From NCBI GenBank assembly GCA_016191115.1, contig JACPPG010000038.1:1-32906 (forward strand): DNA of 32,906 nucleotides, written 5' to 3'. The stretch comes from Planctomycetia bacterium. Lineage in GTDB: Bacteria; Planctomycetota; Planctomycetia; Pirellulales; JACPPG01. Numbering within the stretch: the stretch's first letter is position 1; each line of letters opens with the position of its first letter. The notes under the pieces were generated by a model, which had not been told where the DNA came from, did no database searches, and was given only the letters and a program-made list of their open reading frames with translations. Positions 18,008 to 26,509 of the stretch are shown here, one piece after another. The translations under genes and the position numbers were made by a program.

Positions 18008-19123
18008 GTGTGCGCGGTGGTTGTCGCGGGCGCGCTTGTGCCCGATGCGGCGGTCGGGCAGCTCCATCGCTCGGGCTTTGACGGCAGCGGCGTGCCGGGC
18101 ATGAGCCAGATGTCGGTCCACCAGCCGTGGTCGTCGAACTACACGCCCTTGACCCCCAACAGCTTTGCACGACGCCACAACGCAGGCGACTTCTCCGGCG
18201 GATTCTCCTCCGGCTCGACGACGGTTGTCGTCGGAAACGGCTTCTATCCGTTTTATCCAACCTACGGTCCGCCCTGGGGATACTATGCGTATCCTCCGCC
18301 GTTCTACGGTCCAGTTTTCCTTCCGCCGCTAGTAATACCGTCGGATTTGCTGTATGGGCCGCAGGCCATTAAGCGCTTCTTCGGATTTGAAGAGCCGGCG
18401 CCGGTCGCGGTTCCCGATGCGGCGCAGCCGGCCGCCATCCGCAATGGCCAGGGCGGTGGATTCGGCATCCTGGCGCCCGATCCGCCCGATCCGCCGAAGG
18501 CCAAGCGCGCCAGCGGCGCCGAAGCGCGGGCCCGCTCGCAGCGGTTCATCGTGCTCGGCGACGGGTACTTCTCCAAGCAGGAATACTCGGACGCCAATCA
18601 GCGGTACCGCTCGGCGGTGCAGGCGGCGCCCGACGTGGCCCAGGGATACTTCCGCCAGGGCTTCGCGCTTTTGGCGCTCGGCCGATACGACCTGGCCGTG
18701 CGGTCGTTCAAGCGCGGCCTGAAGCTCGACGAAAACTGGATCAACGGTGCCTTCCGACTCGATCTGGTGTACGGCGACAATCAGCTTGCCAAGGCGGCGC
18801 ATCTCGAGGCGCTGGCGAACGCGGCCGCCAAGGGCCCCCATAGCGACTTGCTCTTCCTGGTCGGAACGTTTTTGTACTTTGATGGCAAGGCCGACCGCGC
18901 GTTTCCCTTCTTCCATCGCGCCCACGATCTGGCAGGCGCGGACGTCGAGCACATCGATGTGTTTCTGAAGGCGCTTGCGCCGCCCGTCGCGCAGCCGGCC
19001 CCGGCGGCCGTGGCCGCGCGTCCCGCGGACGCGCGTGGCGGTGTCCCCGCGCCGGTGCCCAAAGAGGCGATTCCGGCGCCGCCCGCCAAACGCCCACCGC
19101 GGCCCGCCGGCGTTGAGCTGTGA
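18008..19123 (+). CDS. Secreted TPR-like protein with a truncated signal peptide
   Basis: A 371-codon frame with no family I can name. Residues 1-18 (CAVVVAGALVPDAAVGQ) look like the hydrophobic core and cleavage region of a signal peptide, but the charged N-terminal part is missing. Upstream in-frame codons read LFCV and then a stop contributed by repeat copy 2. A Gly/Ser/Tyr/Pro-rich region (about 30-125, FYPFYPTYGPPWGYYAYPPP) is followed by TPR-like helices (about 175-310: YFSKQEYSDANQRYRSAVQAAPDVAQGYFRQGFALLALGRYDLAV). The tail is Pro/Ala-rich. GTG 18008 has no Shine-Dalgarno. The gene may be damaged or weakly expressed. Confidence 0.7.
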   Translation: MCAVVVAGALVPDAAVGQLHRSGFDGSGVPGMSQMSVHQPWSSNYTPLTPNSFARRHNAGDFSGGFSSGSTTVVVGNGFYPFYPTYGPPWGYYAYPPPFYGPVFLPPLVIPSDLLYGPQAIKRFFGFEEPAPVAVPDAAQPAAIRNGQGGGFGILAPDPPDPPKAKRASGAEARARSQRFIVLGDGYFSKQEYSDANQRYRSAVQAAPDVAQGYFRQGFALLALGRYDLAVRSFKRGLKLDENWINGAFRLDLVYGDNQLAKAAHLEALANAAAKGPHSDLLFLVGTFLYFDGKADRAFPFFHRAHDLAGADVEHIDVFLKALAPPVAQPAPAAVAARPADARGGVPAPVPKEAIPAPPAKRPPRPAGVEL

Positions 19124-19150
19124 TGCGCCGCGCTCGATACAAACGTGCTT

Positions 19151-19178
19151 GCATGTGAAATCTCAGATCTCATGGGAT
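19151..19178 (-). repeat. GAAATCT-type array at the YndJ-like 3' end (H8)
   Basis: TGAAATC, TCAGATC and TCATGGG units followed by ATCC. They encode the last residues (HGSHEI) and stop of the minus-strand gene. Similar to the array at 32821-32848. Confidence 0.5.
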
Positions 19179-20200
19179 CCGTGGCTTCTGTGAGCACTTT
19201 CACTGCGCTCCGCCAGCGTCCACGCCCACGTGCCGAGTGCGGCGAAGCCCAGCGCGTTGGCGGTGCCGTGCAGGGCGCGCATCCAGGGGATGTCGAGCCA
19301 GGCGAGCGGTAGCCAGTGCCGGCAGCCGTAGAGTGCGGCGAGTGCCATGCTAGCCGCGAGCGCCGCACCCGCGGCGGCCCACAAGACGCGCGCCCGCGGT
19401 GGCCAGTCTTTTTGCCCCGCCAATCGCAAATGCTGCACGGCCACTAATGCGCCGCCGGCGGCTGTGAGGCAGGCCGCCGCGGACTCAAGGACGCTTCCCC
19501 ACCCCAATTGCGTCGCCGTGATGCCGACGGCCAACAGCGGTACGCTCGCGATCGCGCACAGGCACGCGCCGTCAGCCATCGTGCCCGGCAGCCGCCGGGC
19601 GGCAAGACCCGTCAGTACGGGCAGCAGGAACCCGGCAAAGTGAAAATGGATGCCGGTCAGCAGGATGATCACCGGCGGGAAGTCAAGCGGTTGGGCGCCG
19701 TACCGCGACAGAACCGTCCCGATGCCCCCGACGACCAGCATCATCCATCCGGCGTCGATGGCCAGATCGGCCGGCGGGCTAAACCCGCGACGCTTCACGC
19801 GCGCGGCGCCGGCAAGCGCGATGCACGCGGTCGTCACCAGCCAAGGCACGGCCAATCCGGCCGCCCACGCGCCTTGCGGGAGCGTGAACGACACGGCCAG
19901 CAGTAAGGCCGTGGGCAGTTGCAGCCGGAGAGCCAAGCGCGCGAGGGCGCCGGCCAGGCCCGTTTCCGAATCTCCGTCGCGTCCAAGCCTCAGCCCTAGC
20001 GGCACCAGCACCAGCGGCGCCAAGAGCAACGCCAACCAGCTCCACGCGAGATCGAACGGCGACGGGTGGAAAATTGCCAGCGCGATGAGCCAGACGGCGA
20101 GGCCAATGGTGGACACGGCATGGTGCACGATGAATGAAACATAGGGGGAGGGCAACTTCCGCGCCTTCGTTGGCGCCGCTTCAAGCAATGCCACGTTCAT
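19163..20200 (-). CDS. YndJ-like polytopic membrane protein
   Basis: A 345-residue protein with about nine to ten hydrophobic helices, resembling the YndJ family of unknown function. The motif GIHFHFAGFLLPVLTGL mid-protein with repeated histidines is characteristic and hints at metal or heme binding, which is inference. GGAGGG lies 6 nt before ATG 20200. It follows the DUF1990 gene after 19 nt on the same strand, a pairing reminiscent of Bacillus ynd genes. The final residues (ESAHRSHGSHEI) look repeat-derived. Confidence 0.72.
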   Translation of the reverse strand: MNVALLEAAPTKARKLPSPYVSFIVHHAVSTIGLAVWLIALAIFHPSPFDLAWSWLALLLAPLVLVPLGLRLGRDGDSETGLAGALARLALRLQLPTALLLAVSFTLPQGAWAAGLAVPWLVTTACIALAGAARVKRRGFSPPADLAIDAGWMMLVVGGIGTVLSRYGAQPLDFPPVIILLTGIHFHFAGFLLPVLTGLAARRLPGTMADGACLCAIASVPLLAVGITATQLGWGSVLESAAACLTAAGGALVAVQHLRLAGQKDWPPRARVLWAAAGAALAASMALAALYGCRHWLPLAWLDIPWMRALHGTANALGFAALGTWAWTLAERSESAHRSHGSHEI

Positions 20201-20219
20201 TGTTGTCCCTCCGTATCCA

Positions 20220-20789
20220 TCACTTGTTCTTGGGTTGCCTGCACGCCCTCAGCATGGCCTGCCCTGCGTCGGCGCCGAATCGTCGCTGCAGTCGCCGCGC
20301 CAACGGTAAGAACATCCACACCCACCACCGTGCCGGCTGCGAAATCGCCGTGATCCCGAACCACACCCGGTCGTCGTCGTTCCAAGTGACTTCAAAACGC
20401 TCCTCGCCGCGCTCCGGATGGGCGTCGAGCGTGCCATACGCGAAACCGAACCGACGGATGACTGCCGCGTCGACGTACACGATCCGGCACGCGGCCCGCC
20501 ACCAAAGGCCGTAAGCGCGGGCGAGCACCGCGACGGTTTGCCCGACCGCGACCGGGGCGGCCGGCGGGTAAACCTCGATCCAGGCCAGGGAAAACATCTG
20601 CCAGTTACGCAAGGCGTCGCAGGCGGCCTTGTACGTCCGCTCGCCGGTGCCGAGGCACTGGCGGTAGTGATCGACGAAGTAGCCGCGCGGCGCTTCGCCA
20701 CGCGTGCAGCCGACCGATTCGTAGGAAAACGACGCGCCGGCTTGGCGGTCGATCCAGTCGCGCAGTTCAGTCGGAGTCGGGCGGTGCAT
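20220..20789 (-). CDS. DUF1990 family protein
   Basis: A 189-190-residue DUF1990-type protein of unknown function. Family features are FSYESVGCTRGEAPRGYFVDHYRQCLG, TYKAACDALRNWQMFSLAW, VGQTVAVLARAYGLWWRAACRIVYV and FAYGTLDAHPERGEERFEVTW. It forms a two-gene unit with the YndJ-like gene downstream. ATG 20789 is chosen; upstream in-frame sequence to 20870 translates heptamer arrays. No ribosome site is evident. Confidence 0.8.
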   Translation of the reverse strand: MHRPTPTELRDWIDRQAGASFSYESVGCTRGEAPRGYFVDHYRQCLGTGERTYKAACDALRNWQMFSLAWIEVYPPAAPVAVGQTVAVLARAYGLWWRAACRIVYVDAAVIRRFGFAYGTLDAHPERGEERFEVTWNDDDRVWFGITAISQPARWWVWMFLPLARRLQRRFGADAGQAMLRACRQPKNK

Positions 20790-20802
20790 GGGCAACGAGT
20801 AC

Positions 20803-20830
20803 GCGGAGGGCAGTAGGCGGTAGGAAGTGG
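20803..20830 (-). repeat. Heptamer array, CTACCGC family (H9)
   Basis: Plus-strand units GCGGAGG, GCAGTAG, GCGGTAG, GAAGTGG, just upstream of the DUF1990 start. The reverse complement matches the TACCGCC array at 21094. Confidence 0.65.
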
Positions 20831-20835
20831 AAGAA

Positions 20836-20880
20836 AATGATGAATGCGGAATGGTGAATGATGAATACAATGCGGAATGG
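20836..20880 (+). repeat. Heptamer array, AATGATG family (H10)
   Basis: AATGATG, AATGCGG, AATGGTG, AATGATG, a 5-nt break, AATGCGG, AATGG. Same family as the array after rnhA. The remaining 20881-21093 of this divergent gap shows no gene or clear promoter. Confidence 0.75.
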
Positions 20881-21093
20881 AAACGGACGGCCGGCGTTCA
20901 TTCCACCAATACAACCGCATGACAGGCGTCGGGCTAACAGGAAAGGGGGTTCTTGCACCGAAAGGCGTGTTGCAACGCCCGCCGAGAGCGGCCGTGGACC
21001 CGACGCGCCAAAACGCTATCATTCTTGCTGGAACGACCCATAATCCGTGAGGCGTCTGCAATCGCCGAACAGTCCTGGCAGGACGCTATTGCT

Positions 21094-21114
21094 TACCGCC
21101 TACCGCCTACCGCC
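21094..21114 (+). repeat. Three perfect TACCGCC heptamers (H11)
   Basis: TACCGCC three times in tandem, 17 nt before the alcohol dehydrogenase ATG. Inverted partner of H9 across the divergent gap. Confidence 0.8.
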
Positions 21115-21131
21115 CTTGTGCCTACTTCCAC

Positions 21132-22337
21132 ATGCCGGACATCTGGAACTTTCACTCCGCCGGTCAGTTGATCTTCGGTTGCGGAGCTATCGCGCAAGCC
21201 GGCCGGCTCGCCGAGCGTTTGGGGCTAGGGCGGGTGATGATTGTTGCCGACCGGCATCTCGTCGCCGCGGGAATCGCCGATCGCGTGGCCGAGCCGCTCC
21301 GCGAAGCCGGAATGGACGCGCCGCGCTTCGAGGGGGGCGAGGCCGAGCCGTCGCTCGATGCCGCCGCGGCCGCGATTGCCTTCGCGCGCGATTGTCGCCC
21401 CGACGGCCTGCTGGGCCTGGGAGGCGGCAGCAATATGGACCTGGCCAAGATCACGGCCACGGTCCTGGCCCACGGCCGCGAGCCGCGCGAGTACTTCGGC
21501 GAGGACCGCATACCCGGGCCCGTGCTGCCGCTGGTCTGCGTGCCGACGACCTCAGGCACGGGCAGCGAAGTCAGCGCGTCGTGCGTGCTCACCGACCGCG
21601 CCGCCCAGATCAAAGTCGGCGTGCTGAGTAACTACTTGCGGCCGCGCGTGGCAATCGTCGATCCGCTCTTGACCGTGAGTTGCCCTGCCAAGGTCACTGC
21701 CGACAGCGGCATTGACGCGCTCACCCATGCCATCGAGGCCTACACGGCGATCGACAATAGCCAGTTCTCCGTCCCCCCTGGCGAGAAGACTTGCTACCAG
21801 GGGCGCCACCCACTGGCCGACTGCCTGGCCGCGAAGGCCATCCGCCTGATCGGCGGCAATCTCGAGCGCGCTGTCCGCGAGCCGGGCGACGTCGCCGCGC
21901 GCGAAGCCATGGCGCTTGGCGCCACGTTGGCGGGGCTCGCGTTTTCCAATGTCGGCGTCGCGCTCGTGCACGCCTTGGAGTATCCGCTGGGCGGGCTCAC
22001 GCATTGCTCGCACGGCGCCGGCAACGGGCTCTTCCTCCCGTACGTCATGCGCTACAACATGCCCGCGCGCCACCGCGAGCTCGCTCGCGTCGCCGAATTT
22101 TTGGGCGTCGCCACGGACGGCCTCGATGAGCGCCAGGCCGCCTTGGCCGCCATCGAGCGCGTCGAACAGTTGCGGCGTTCGATCGGGATACCCGAGCGAT
22201 TGCGCGACCTGCGGGTGACGCGCGAGCAGTTGCCCGGCCTCGCGGAAAAAACGCTTGCGATCAAGCGCATTCTGCGCGTCAATCCACGCCCCGTGTCGCT
22301 CGACGACTTGCTCGCGATCCTGGAGTCGGCACTTTGA
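21132..22337 (+). CDS. Iron-containing alcohol dehydrogenase
   Basis: A 401-residue group III metal-dependent alcohol dehydrogenase, NAD(P)-linked. The dinucleotide-binding GGGS is at 97-100 with DLAK after it, PTTSGTGSEVS at 138-148, and metal ligands D195, H199, H280 and H294 with the spacing expected for FucO-like enzymes. KVGVLSNYLRPRVAIVDPLLT is typical. Substrate is unknown. It starts in front of a TACCGCC array without a clear Shine-Dalgarno. Its TGA overlaps the next ATG by one base (TGATG). Confidence 0.93.
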   Translation: MPDIWNFHSAGQLIFGCGAIAQAGRLAERLGLGRVMIVADRHLVAAGIADRVAEPLREAGMDAPRFEGGEAEPSLDAAAAAIAFARDCRPDGLLGLGGGSNMDLAKITATVLAHGREPREYFGEDRIPGPVLPLVCVPTTSGTGSEVSASCVLTDRAAQIKVGVLSNYLRPRVAIVDPLLTVSCPAKVTADSGIDALTHAIEAYTAIDNSQFSVPPGEKTCYQGRHPLADCLAAKAIRLIGGNLERAVREPGDVAAREAMALGATLAGLAFSNVGVALVHALEYPLGGLTHCSHGAGNGLFLPYVMRYNMPARHRELARVAEFLGVATDGLDERQAALAAIERVEQLRRSIGIPERLRDLRVTREQLPGLAEKTLAIKRILRVNPRPVSLDDLLAILESAL

Positions 22338-22819
22338 TGGTGGAAGAGGCTTTCGCGGGCACGCCCGATCAACCGGTGCAAATACGCACGGCCACGATCG
22401 CCGATTTCCCGTCGGTGTGCGAGCTCTTAGCCGAATTGGGCCGTCCCGCGGTGACCGCGGCAACAGAAGCCCGCGGCCGCGCCATTTACAACCAGCATCT
22501 TGCGGCGGACGACGCAACGGGGCTGATCGCGGAGCGCGGCGGCCGACCGGTCGGTTTTCTGTCGCTGCATTTCCGCGAGCGGCTGAGCCAGCCGGCGCCG
22601 GAAGCGTGGATCCCCGACCTGGTGGTCACGCAGGCGGAGCATGGGCGCGGTGCCGCCCAAGAGCTGCTCGCCCGCGCGGTCGAGTTGGCCCGCTCGCGCG
22701 GCTGCTATCGGCTGGTGCTGGAATCGCATTACCACCGCGAGCGGGCCCACCGCTTCTACCTGCGCGAGGGCTTCACCGACGCGGGCAAGTGCTTTGTGAT
22801 GCCATTGAAGACGGAATAA
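22337..22819 (+). CDS. GNAT family N-acetyltransferase
   Basis: A 160-residue GNAT protein that would acetylate an amine using acetyl-CoA. The acetyl-CoA-binding region is visible as IPDLVVTQAEHGRGAAQELLARAVELARSRGC (Q/RxxGxA-type loop HGRGAA), preceded by RPVGFLSLHF and followed by LESHYHRERAHRFYLREGF. The substrate is unknown. It is translationally coupled to the dehydrogenase by a one-base stop-start overlap; TTG 22334 is an alternative start. Confidence 0.88.
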   Translation: MVEEAFAGTPDQPVQIRTATIADFPSVCELLAELGRPAVTAATEARGRAIYNQHLAADDATGLIAERGGRPVGFLSLHFRERLSQPAPEAWIPDLVVTQAEHGRGAAQELLARAVELARSRGCYRLVLESHYHRERAHRFYLREGFTDAGKCFVMPLKTE

Positions 22820-22966
22820 GACGGCTTTCCGTGCAGCGTTCTTGGCGACTTGGCTGTCGGGAGTCGCCCCCTGTCGATAATCGCCCGAACGGCTAAAATG
22901 TGGCGGTTCTACGCACGCCGCGTGGCCGCGGCGGCTAAGCGACTGCCTCTGTCTACTGCTTTCTCC

Positions 22967-23896
22967 ATGCCCACCAACGTCCCGCAAGTCGACGAACTCC
23001 GCTGGAAAAAGTTCCACGTGCTGGACGATGGGTTCGTCTGCCTGGTCGACGTCATGGGAGACGACCAGTCGGTCGTGCAGGCGGCCCGCGTCAGCTACGG
23101 CGAAGGGACGCGCAAGGTCTCGGACGATCGTGGGCTGATCCGCTATCTGATGCGGCATCGGCATTCGACGCCATTCGAGATGGCCGAGATCAAGCTCTTG
23201 GTTCGCGTGCCGATGGACGCGTGGCGGCAATGGATTCGCCACCGCACGGCTAACGTGAACGAGTATTCGACCCGCTACTCGCTGGCCATCGACGCCGCGC
23301 AAGCGACCCCGCCCGAGGAATGGCGGACGCAGGCCGCCACCAACCGGCAAGGGAGCGGCGGGCCGCTCGACGTGGCGATCGGCCGCGTCCTGTCGAGCGA
23401 AGAAACCGAGCTGCAACAACAGGCGCGTCGCGTGTACGAGCGCCGCATCGCCGCCGGCGTCGCCCGCGAGCAAGCCCGCAAGGACCTCCCGCTCTCGACT
23501 TACACCGAGGCGTATTGGAAAGTCGATCTGCACAACCTGCTGCACTTCCTTTCGCTGCGGATGGACGACCACGCGCAGTGGGAAATCCGTCAGTACGCCA
23601 CGACGATCGGCCAGGAAATCGTGCAGCCTTTGTTCCCTTTCGTTTGGGAGGCGTTCGTCGACTACCGGCTGCAGGGCATGTTCCTCTCGCGGCTCGATCG
23701 CGAGGTGATCGCCAGACTCATGCGCCGCCTGGCGGAAGCGGGCCGCGCCACGGCTACCGAAGAGGATTTTCTCGCCGTGCAAGATGAAAGCTGGGCCGGG
23801 CTGAAGCGCAGCCGTGAACGCGAAGAGTGCCGTGCGAAGCTGGGTTCTTTGGGCCTCTTGCCCCCCGTTGCTCCAGGATCCGACGACGATGACTAA
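22967..23896 (+). CDS. thyX: FAD-dependent thymidylate synthase ThyX
   Basis: ThyX methylates dUMP to dTMP using methylenetetrahydrofolate and FAD. The signature RHRTANVNEYSTRY is at 91-104, an acceptable variant of RHRxxSxNExSxRY with Asn at the first Ser. LMRHRHSTPFEMAEIKL, LPLSTYTEAYWKVDLHNLLHFL and MDDHAQWEIRQYA are typical. At 309 residues it is longer than the common 220-250, with extra C-terminal sequence. ATG 22967 is chosen since the fold begins directly after; ATG 22898 and 22850 are in frame but upstream sequence is not family-like. No thyA is seen. It overlaps the next gene by 8 bp. Confidence 0.94.
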   Translation: MPTNVPQVDELRWKKFHVLDDGFVCLVDVMGDDQSVVQAARVSYGEGTRKVSDDRGLIRYLMRHRHSTPFEMAEIKLLVRVPMDAWRQWIRHRTANVNEYSTRYSLAIDAAQATPPEEWRTQAATNRQGSGGPLDVAIGRVLSSEETELQQQARRVYERRIAAGVAREQARKDLPLSTYTEAYWKVDLHNLLHFLSLRMDDHAQWEIRQYATTIGQEIVQPLFPFVWEAFVDYRLQGMFLSRLDREVIARLMRRLAEAGRATATEEDFLAVQDESWAGLKRSREREECRAKLGSLGLLPPVAPGSDDDD

Positions 23897-24314
23897 CGCA
23901 CAATCGCAGCCGGCAAGCGCCACGCGCCCGCCGCAAGAGGCCGAGATACTGGCGCTCAACCAGCGGCTGCTCGACAGCATCGTCCATGCCGACTGGAAGA
24001 CGTACGAGGAACTCTGCGACCCGACGTTGTCGGCGTTCGAGCCCGAGGCTCGCGGCCGGCTGGTCGAGGGGATGGACTTCCATCGATTCTACTTCGAGTT
24101 GGGCAAGTCCGGCCCCGTGCCGCAGGCGACGATGTGCACGCCGCACGTGCGGTTCCTGGGCGGGGACGTGGCGGTGGTGAGCTACGTGCGACTGGTGCAG
24201 AAGCTGGACGAGAACGGCGTGCCGGCGACCAGCGTTTCGGAGGAAACGCGCGTCTGGCACCGGCTGGCGGCCGGCTGGCGCCATGTCCACTTTCATCGGT
24301 CGAACAATCCGTAG
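23889..24314 (+). CDS. CaMKII association-domain / SnoaL-like protein
   Basis: A 141-residue NTF2-like protein resembling the calcium/calmodulin kinase II association domain: EILALNQRLLDSIVHADWKTYEELCDPTLSAFEPEARG, VEGMDFHRFYFE and a C-terminal ETRVWHRLAAGWRHVHFHRS. Stand-alone bacterial members form oligomers, but the ligand is unknown. Start ATG 23889 overlaps the thyX stop by 8 bp, suggesting coupling, though a functional link to dTMP synthesis is only positional. Confidence 0.87.
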   Translation: MTNAQSQPASATRPPQEAEILALNQRLLDSIVHADWKTYEELCDPTLSAFEPEARGRLVEGMDFHRFYFELGKSGPVPQATMCTPHVRFLGGDVAVVSYVRLVQKLDENGVPATSVSEETRVWHRLAAGWRHVHFHRSNNP

Positions 24315-24350
24315 GATTGCATCCCCGACGCTTGCGCGCTTCAGAATCTC

Positions 24351-24378
24351 CCAGGGGTTGCCAGGTTGCCACCCCTGG
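24351..24378. terminator. Hairpin downstream of the CaMKII-AD gene
   Basis: CCAGGGGT and ACCCCTGG form a perfect 8-bp stem around a 12-nt loop, 37 nt after the stop. There is no T-run, so it is a possible terminator or transcript-end stabiliser only. Confidence 0.4.
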
Positions 24379-24395
24379 CAGGGCCGTTCACAGAT

Positions 24396-24534
24396 TCAAG
24401 CTTGCCGGCGGCGCACCGGCGGGAAAGTGGGACAGGCACCGAGACGCAACGTTCGTCTGAGAGGACTTGCGCTGTGTATGCTCGGAGCCAGTCCCATTTT
24501 CCCGCCTCGCCATTTTGAAAAACAGAATGGCCCT
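24396..24534 (-). repeat. 139-bp interspersed inverted repeat, copy 3 (inverted)
   Basis: Reverse-complement copy of the element at 1190 and 17860. The same three arm mismatches are kept. It lies between the CaMKII-AD gene and the protease gene. Confidence 0.92.
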
Positions 24535-24637
24535 GACCACCCCTGGGCTTGGGGATGCTTCTCCGCCGCCGCCGTTTTTCTTTCGCTGGCCGGCGCGGCG
24601 TGGTAGGCTGGAACTCTGACAGAGGAGAGCCACCTAC

Positions 24638-26461
24638 ATGCCCGTCCGCGTCACGTGCTCCGGGTGCCAGGCCAAGTTCCGCATTGCGGACGAATACGCG
24701 GGCAAGAAGGCGAAGTGTCCCAAATGTGGGGCAGTCTTTCGCGTCCCTGCGGCAGCCGAGCCGCCGCCGATCCCGGTTGTGCCGCCCGTGTCCGCGGGGC
24801 CGACCCCTGATCCCGTCGCACCCCCGGTGGTCATGCCCGTATCCGCGCCGCAGCCGGTTCGAGCGATCGTCGCCCAATCGCCCCACCCGGTCGAAGCGGC
24901 CGCTGATTCTGCGACGGCTATCGCGTCCGCGGCCGTGACGGCCGTCGCCATCGAAGCCGACGATGAGCACGTCGCCCGCTATGTCGCGCGCCGTCGTCGC
25001 CGGATCGAGGTGCCGCTGTGGGCGTGGTTCGCGGCCGGCGGCGTGGCCGTTGTCCTGGCGGTTGTCGCTGTCTACCTCGCCAATCGCCCATCGGCCGTCG
25101 CCGAGTCTGCCAAAAAGCCCGTTGACCCCCATGCGCCGGTCGCACTCAACCTCAATACGGCGCCTTTTCATCCAACCGTTGACCGGGCAGCCGGCACCGA
25201 GAGGCCACGGGCCGGCGCGCCGCTCGAGGACATCGTCGCGTACCTCAAGCACGGCATCGTCAAGATCGAGACGTCCGACGGCTGGAACAATCGTCGGGGC
25301 CTCGGTTCGGGCTTCGTCATCGACGCTTCGGGGCTCGTGGCCACCAACTACCATGTCGTGTCCGACGCATTGAAGGCCGATGTCCTGTTCAACGACGGCA
25401 CCCGCTACGGCGTCGAGGGCTACACGGCCGTGCGCCCGGAGAGCGACCTGGCGATCCTCAAGCTCAACGGCGTCCCGGCTCATGTGAAGGCGCTCGATTT
25501 GGTCACCGGCGAAGGTCCGCGCGACGCCGCGAAGGTCTACGCCATCGGCCATCCATACGACCACGAATTCACGACCACCGACGGCATCGTGGGGCGCGTG
25601 CTGCATACCGCCCAATTGCCGGTAGACACGCAAGAGTGGCTGAGCGCGACTTTGTCCGACAAGGTCGACAACGTGTGGATCCAGCACAGCGCGAAAATCT
25701 CGCCGGGCAATAGCGGCGGGCCCTTGATCAACGCCGAGGGGGCCGTGGTCGGCATCAATTCATGGGTCAACACGGACCTGGGGTTTGGCTACGCCCTGCA
25801 CGCCCGGCACCTGCGCGAGCTGATACCGCGCCAGACGGCCAAGGTAACGCTCCTGCGGCAGCAGCGCCGCACGCTGAAGGAGCCGTCGAAGACGGAATTC
25901 GCCGGCCTGCGGATTGCCGCCGAGTCGATCAAGCGGCTACGCGACGAGTGGGAGGCCAAAAGCTGGCGGCCGAGAACCGACAAGGACTGTGACTCGCTCG
26001 ACGAGTTGGCCCGCGCGATCACGGCCGTGAAGTTCGTGCAGGATCACCCCGGACTGGAGATCCCGATGCCGGCCGAGGAACAGGCCGCTGTCGCCCGCGA
26101 GGTCGACCAGGTCATCTCGGCGCTCGCGGCCGTTCACTGGCTGGACCACGAGCATATCGCGCCCATTAACGCCCACGCCGGCAAGGAGCGCGAGCCCTTT
26201 GGCGGCGCGTTTCTGTTTGGGGGGGTGACGAAACTTTTCCAGGGGGAGGACGACGAGGCCGGGGCGCTCGTGGAGCTCAAGGGGGCCGAGAAGCGATACT
26301 TCGTCCCGCTCGATCCCGGGCAACCGCCGCTGAAGGAGGGGGACTGCGTGCTGATCTTGGCGATTGCGCACCCGGCGAAGATCCGCGTTGGCGACAACCC
26401 GCTCAAGCCCATGCAAGCCCAGGTGCTCTTGTCGAAAGTCGTGCTGCGCGTCGGACCGTGA
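24638..26461 (+). CDS. Membrane-anchored trypsin-like protease with N-terminal MJ0042 zinc ribbon
   Basis: A 607-residue protein. Residues 4-38 form an MJ0042-type zinc ribbon (CSGCQAKFRIADEYAGKKAK then CPKCG). A Pro/Val-rich linker and a single membrane helix (about 127-148) follow. Then comes an HtrA/DegP-like serine protease domain with catalytic H239 (ATNYHVV), D270 (ESDLAIL) and S359 (PGNSGGPL), but no clear PDZ domain. The C-terminal 200 residues are unrecognised. With the zinc ribbon inside the cell and protease outside, it may couple an inner signal to envelope proteolysis; this is inference. AGAGGAGAG lies 8 nt before the ATG. Confidence 0.88.
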   Translation: MPVRVTCSGCQAKFRIADEYAGKKAKCPKCGAVFRVPAAAEPPPIPVVPPVSAGPTPDPVAPPVVMPVSAPQPVRAIVAQSPHPVEAAADSATAIASAAVTAVAIEADDEHVARYVARRRRRIEVPLWAWFAAGGVAVVLAVVAVYLANRPSAVAESAKKPVDPHAPVALNLNTAPFHPTVDRAAGTERPRAGAPLEDIVAYLKHGIVKIETSDGWNNRRGLGSGFVIDASGLVATNYHVVSDALKADVLFNDGTRYGVEGYTAVRPESDLAILKLNGVPAHVKALDLVTGEGPRDAAKVYAIGHPYDHEFTTTDGIVGRVLHTAQLPVDTQEWLSATLSDKVDNVWIQHSAKISPGNSGGPLINAEGAVVGINSWVNTDLGFGYALHARHLRELIPRQTAKVTLLRQQRRTLKEPSKTEFAGLRIAAESIKRLRDEWEAKSWRPRTDKDCDSLDELARAITAVKFVQDHPGLEIPMPAEEQAAVAREVDQVISALAAVHWLDHEHIAPINAHAGKEREPFGGAFLFGGVTKLFQGEDDEAGALVELKGAEKRYFVPLDPGQPPLKEGDCVLILAIAHPAKIRVGDNPLKPMQAQVLLSKVVLRVGP

Positions 26462-26509
26462 TCGGTTAGTTAGCCGCCGCGGCCGCGGGGCGCAATCCCG
26501 CGAGCCCTC

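Noticed and set aside
17764..18081. Small open frame across the 139-bp repeat (also in the other copies)
   Set aside because: The same peptide recurs because the repeat recurs; frame ends vary with the flanks, so it is probably not a gene.
22427..23980. 517-codon minus-strand frame antisense to GNAT and thyX
   Set aside because: Covers two well-supported genes on the plus strand; no motif or ribosome site of its own.
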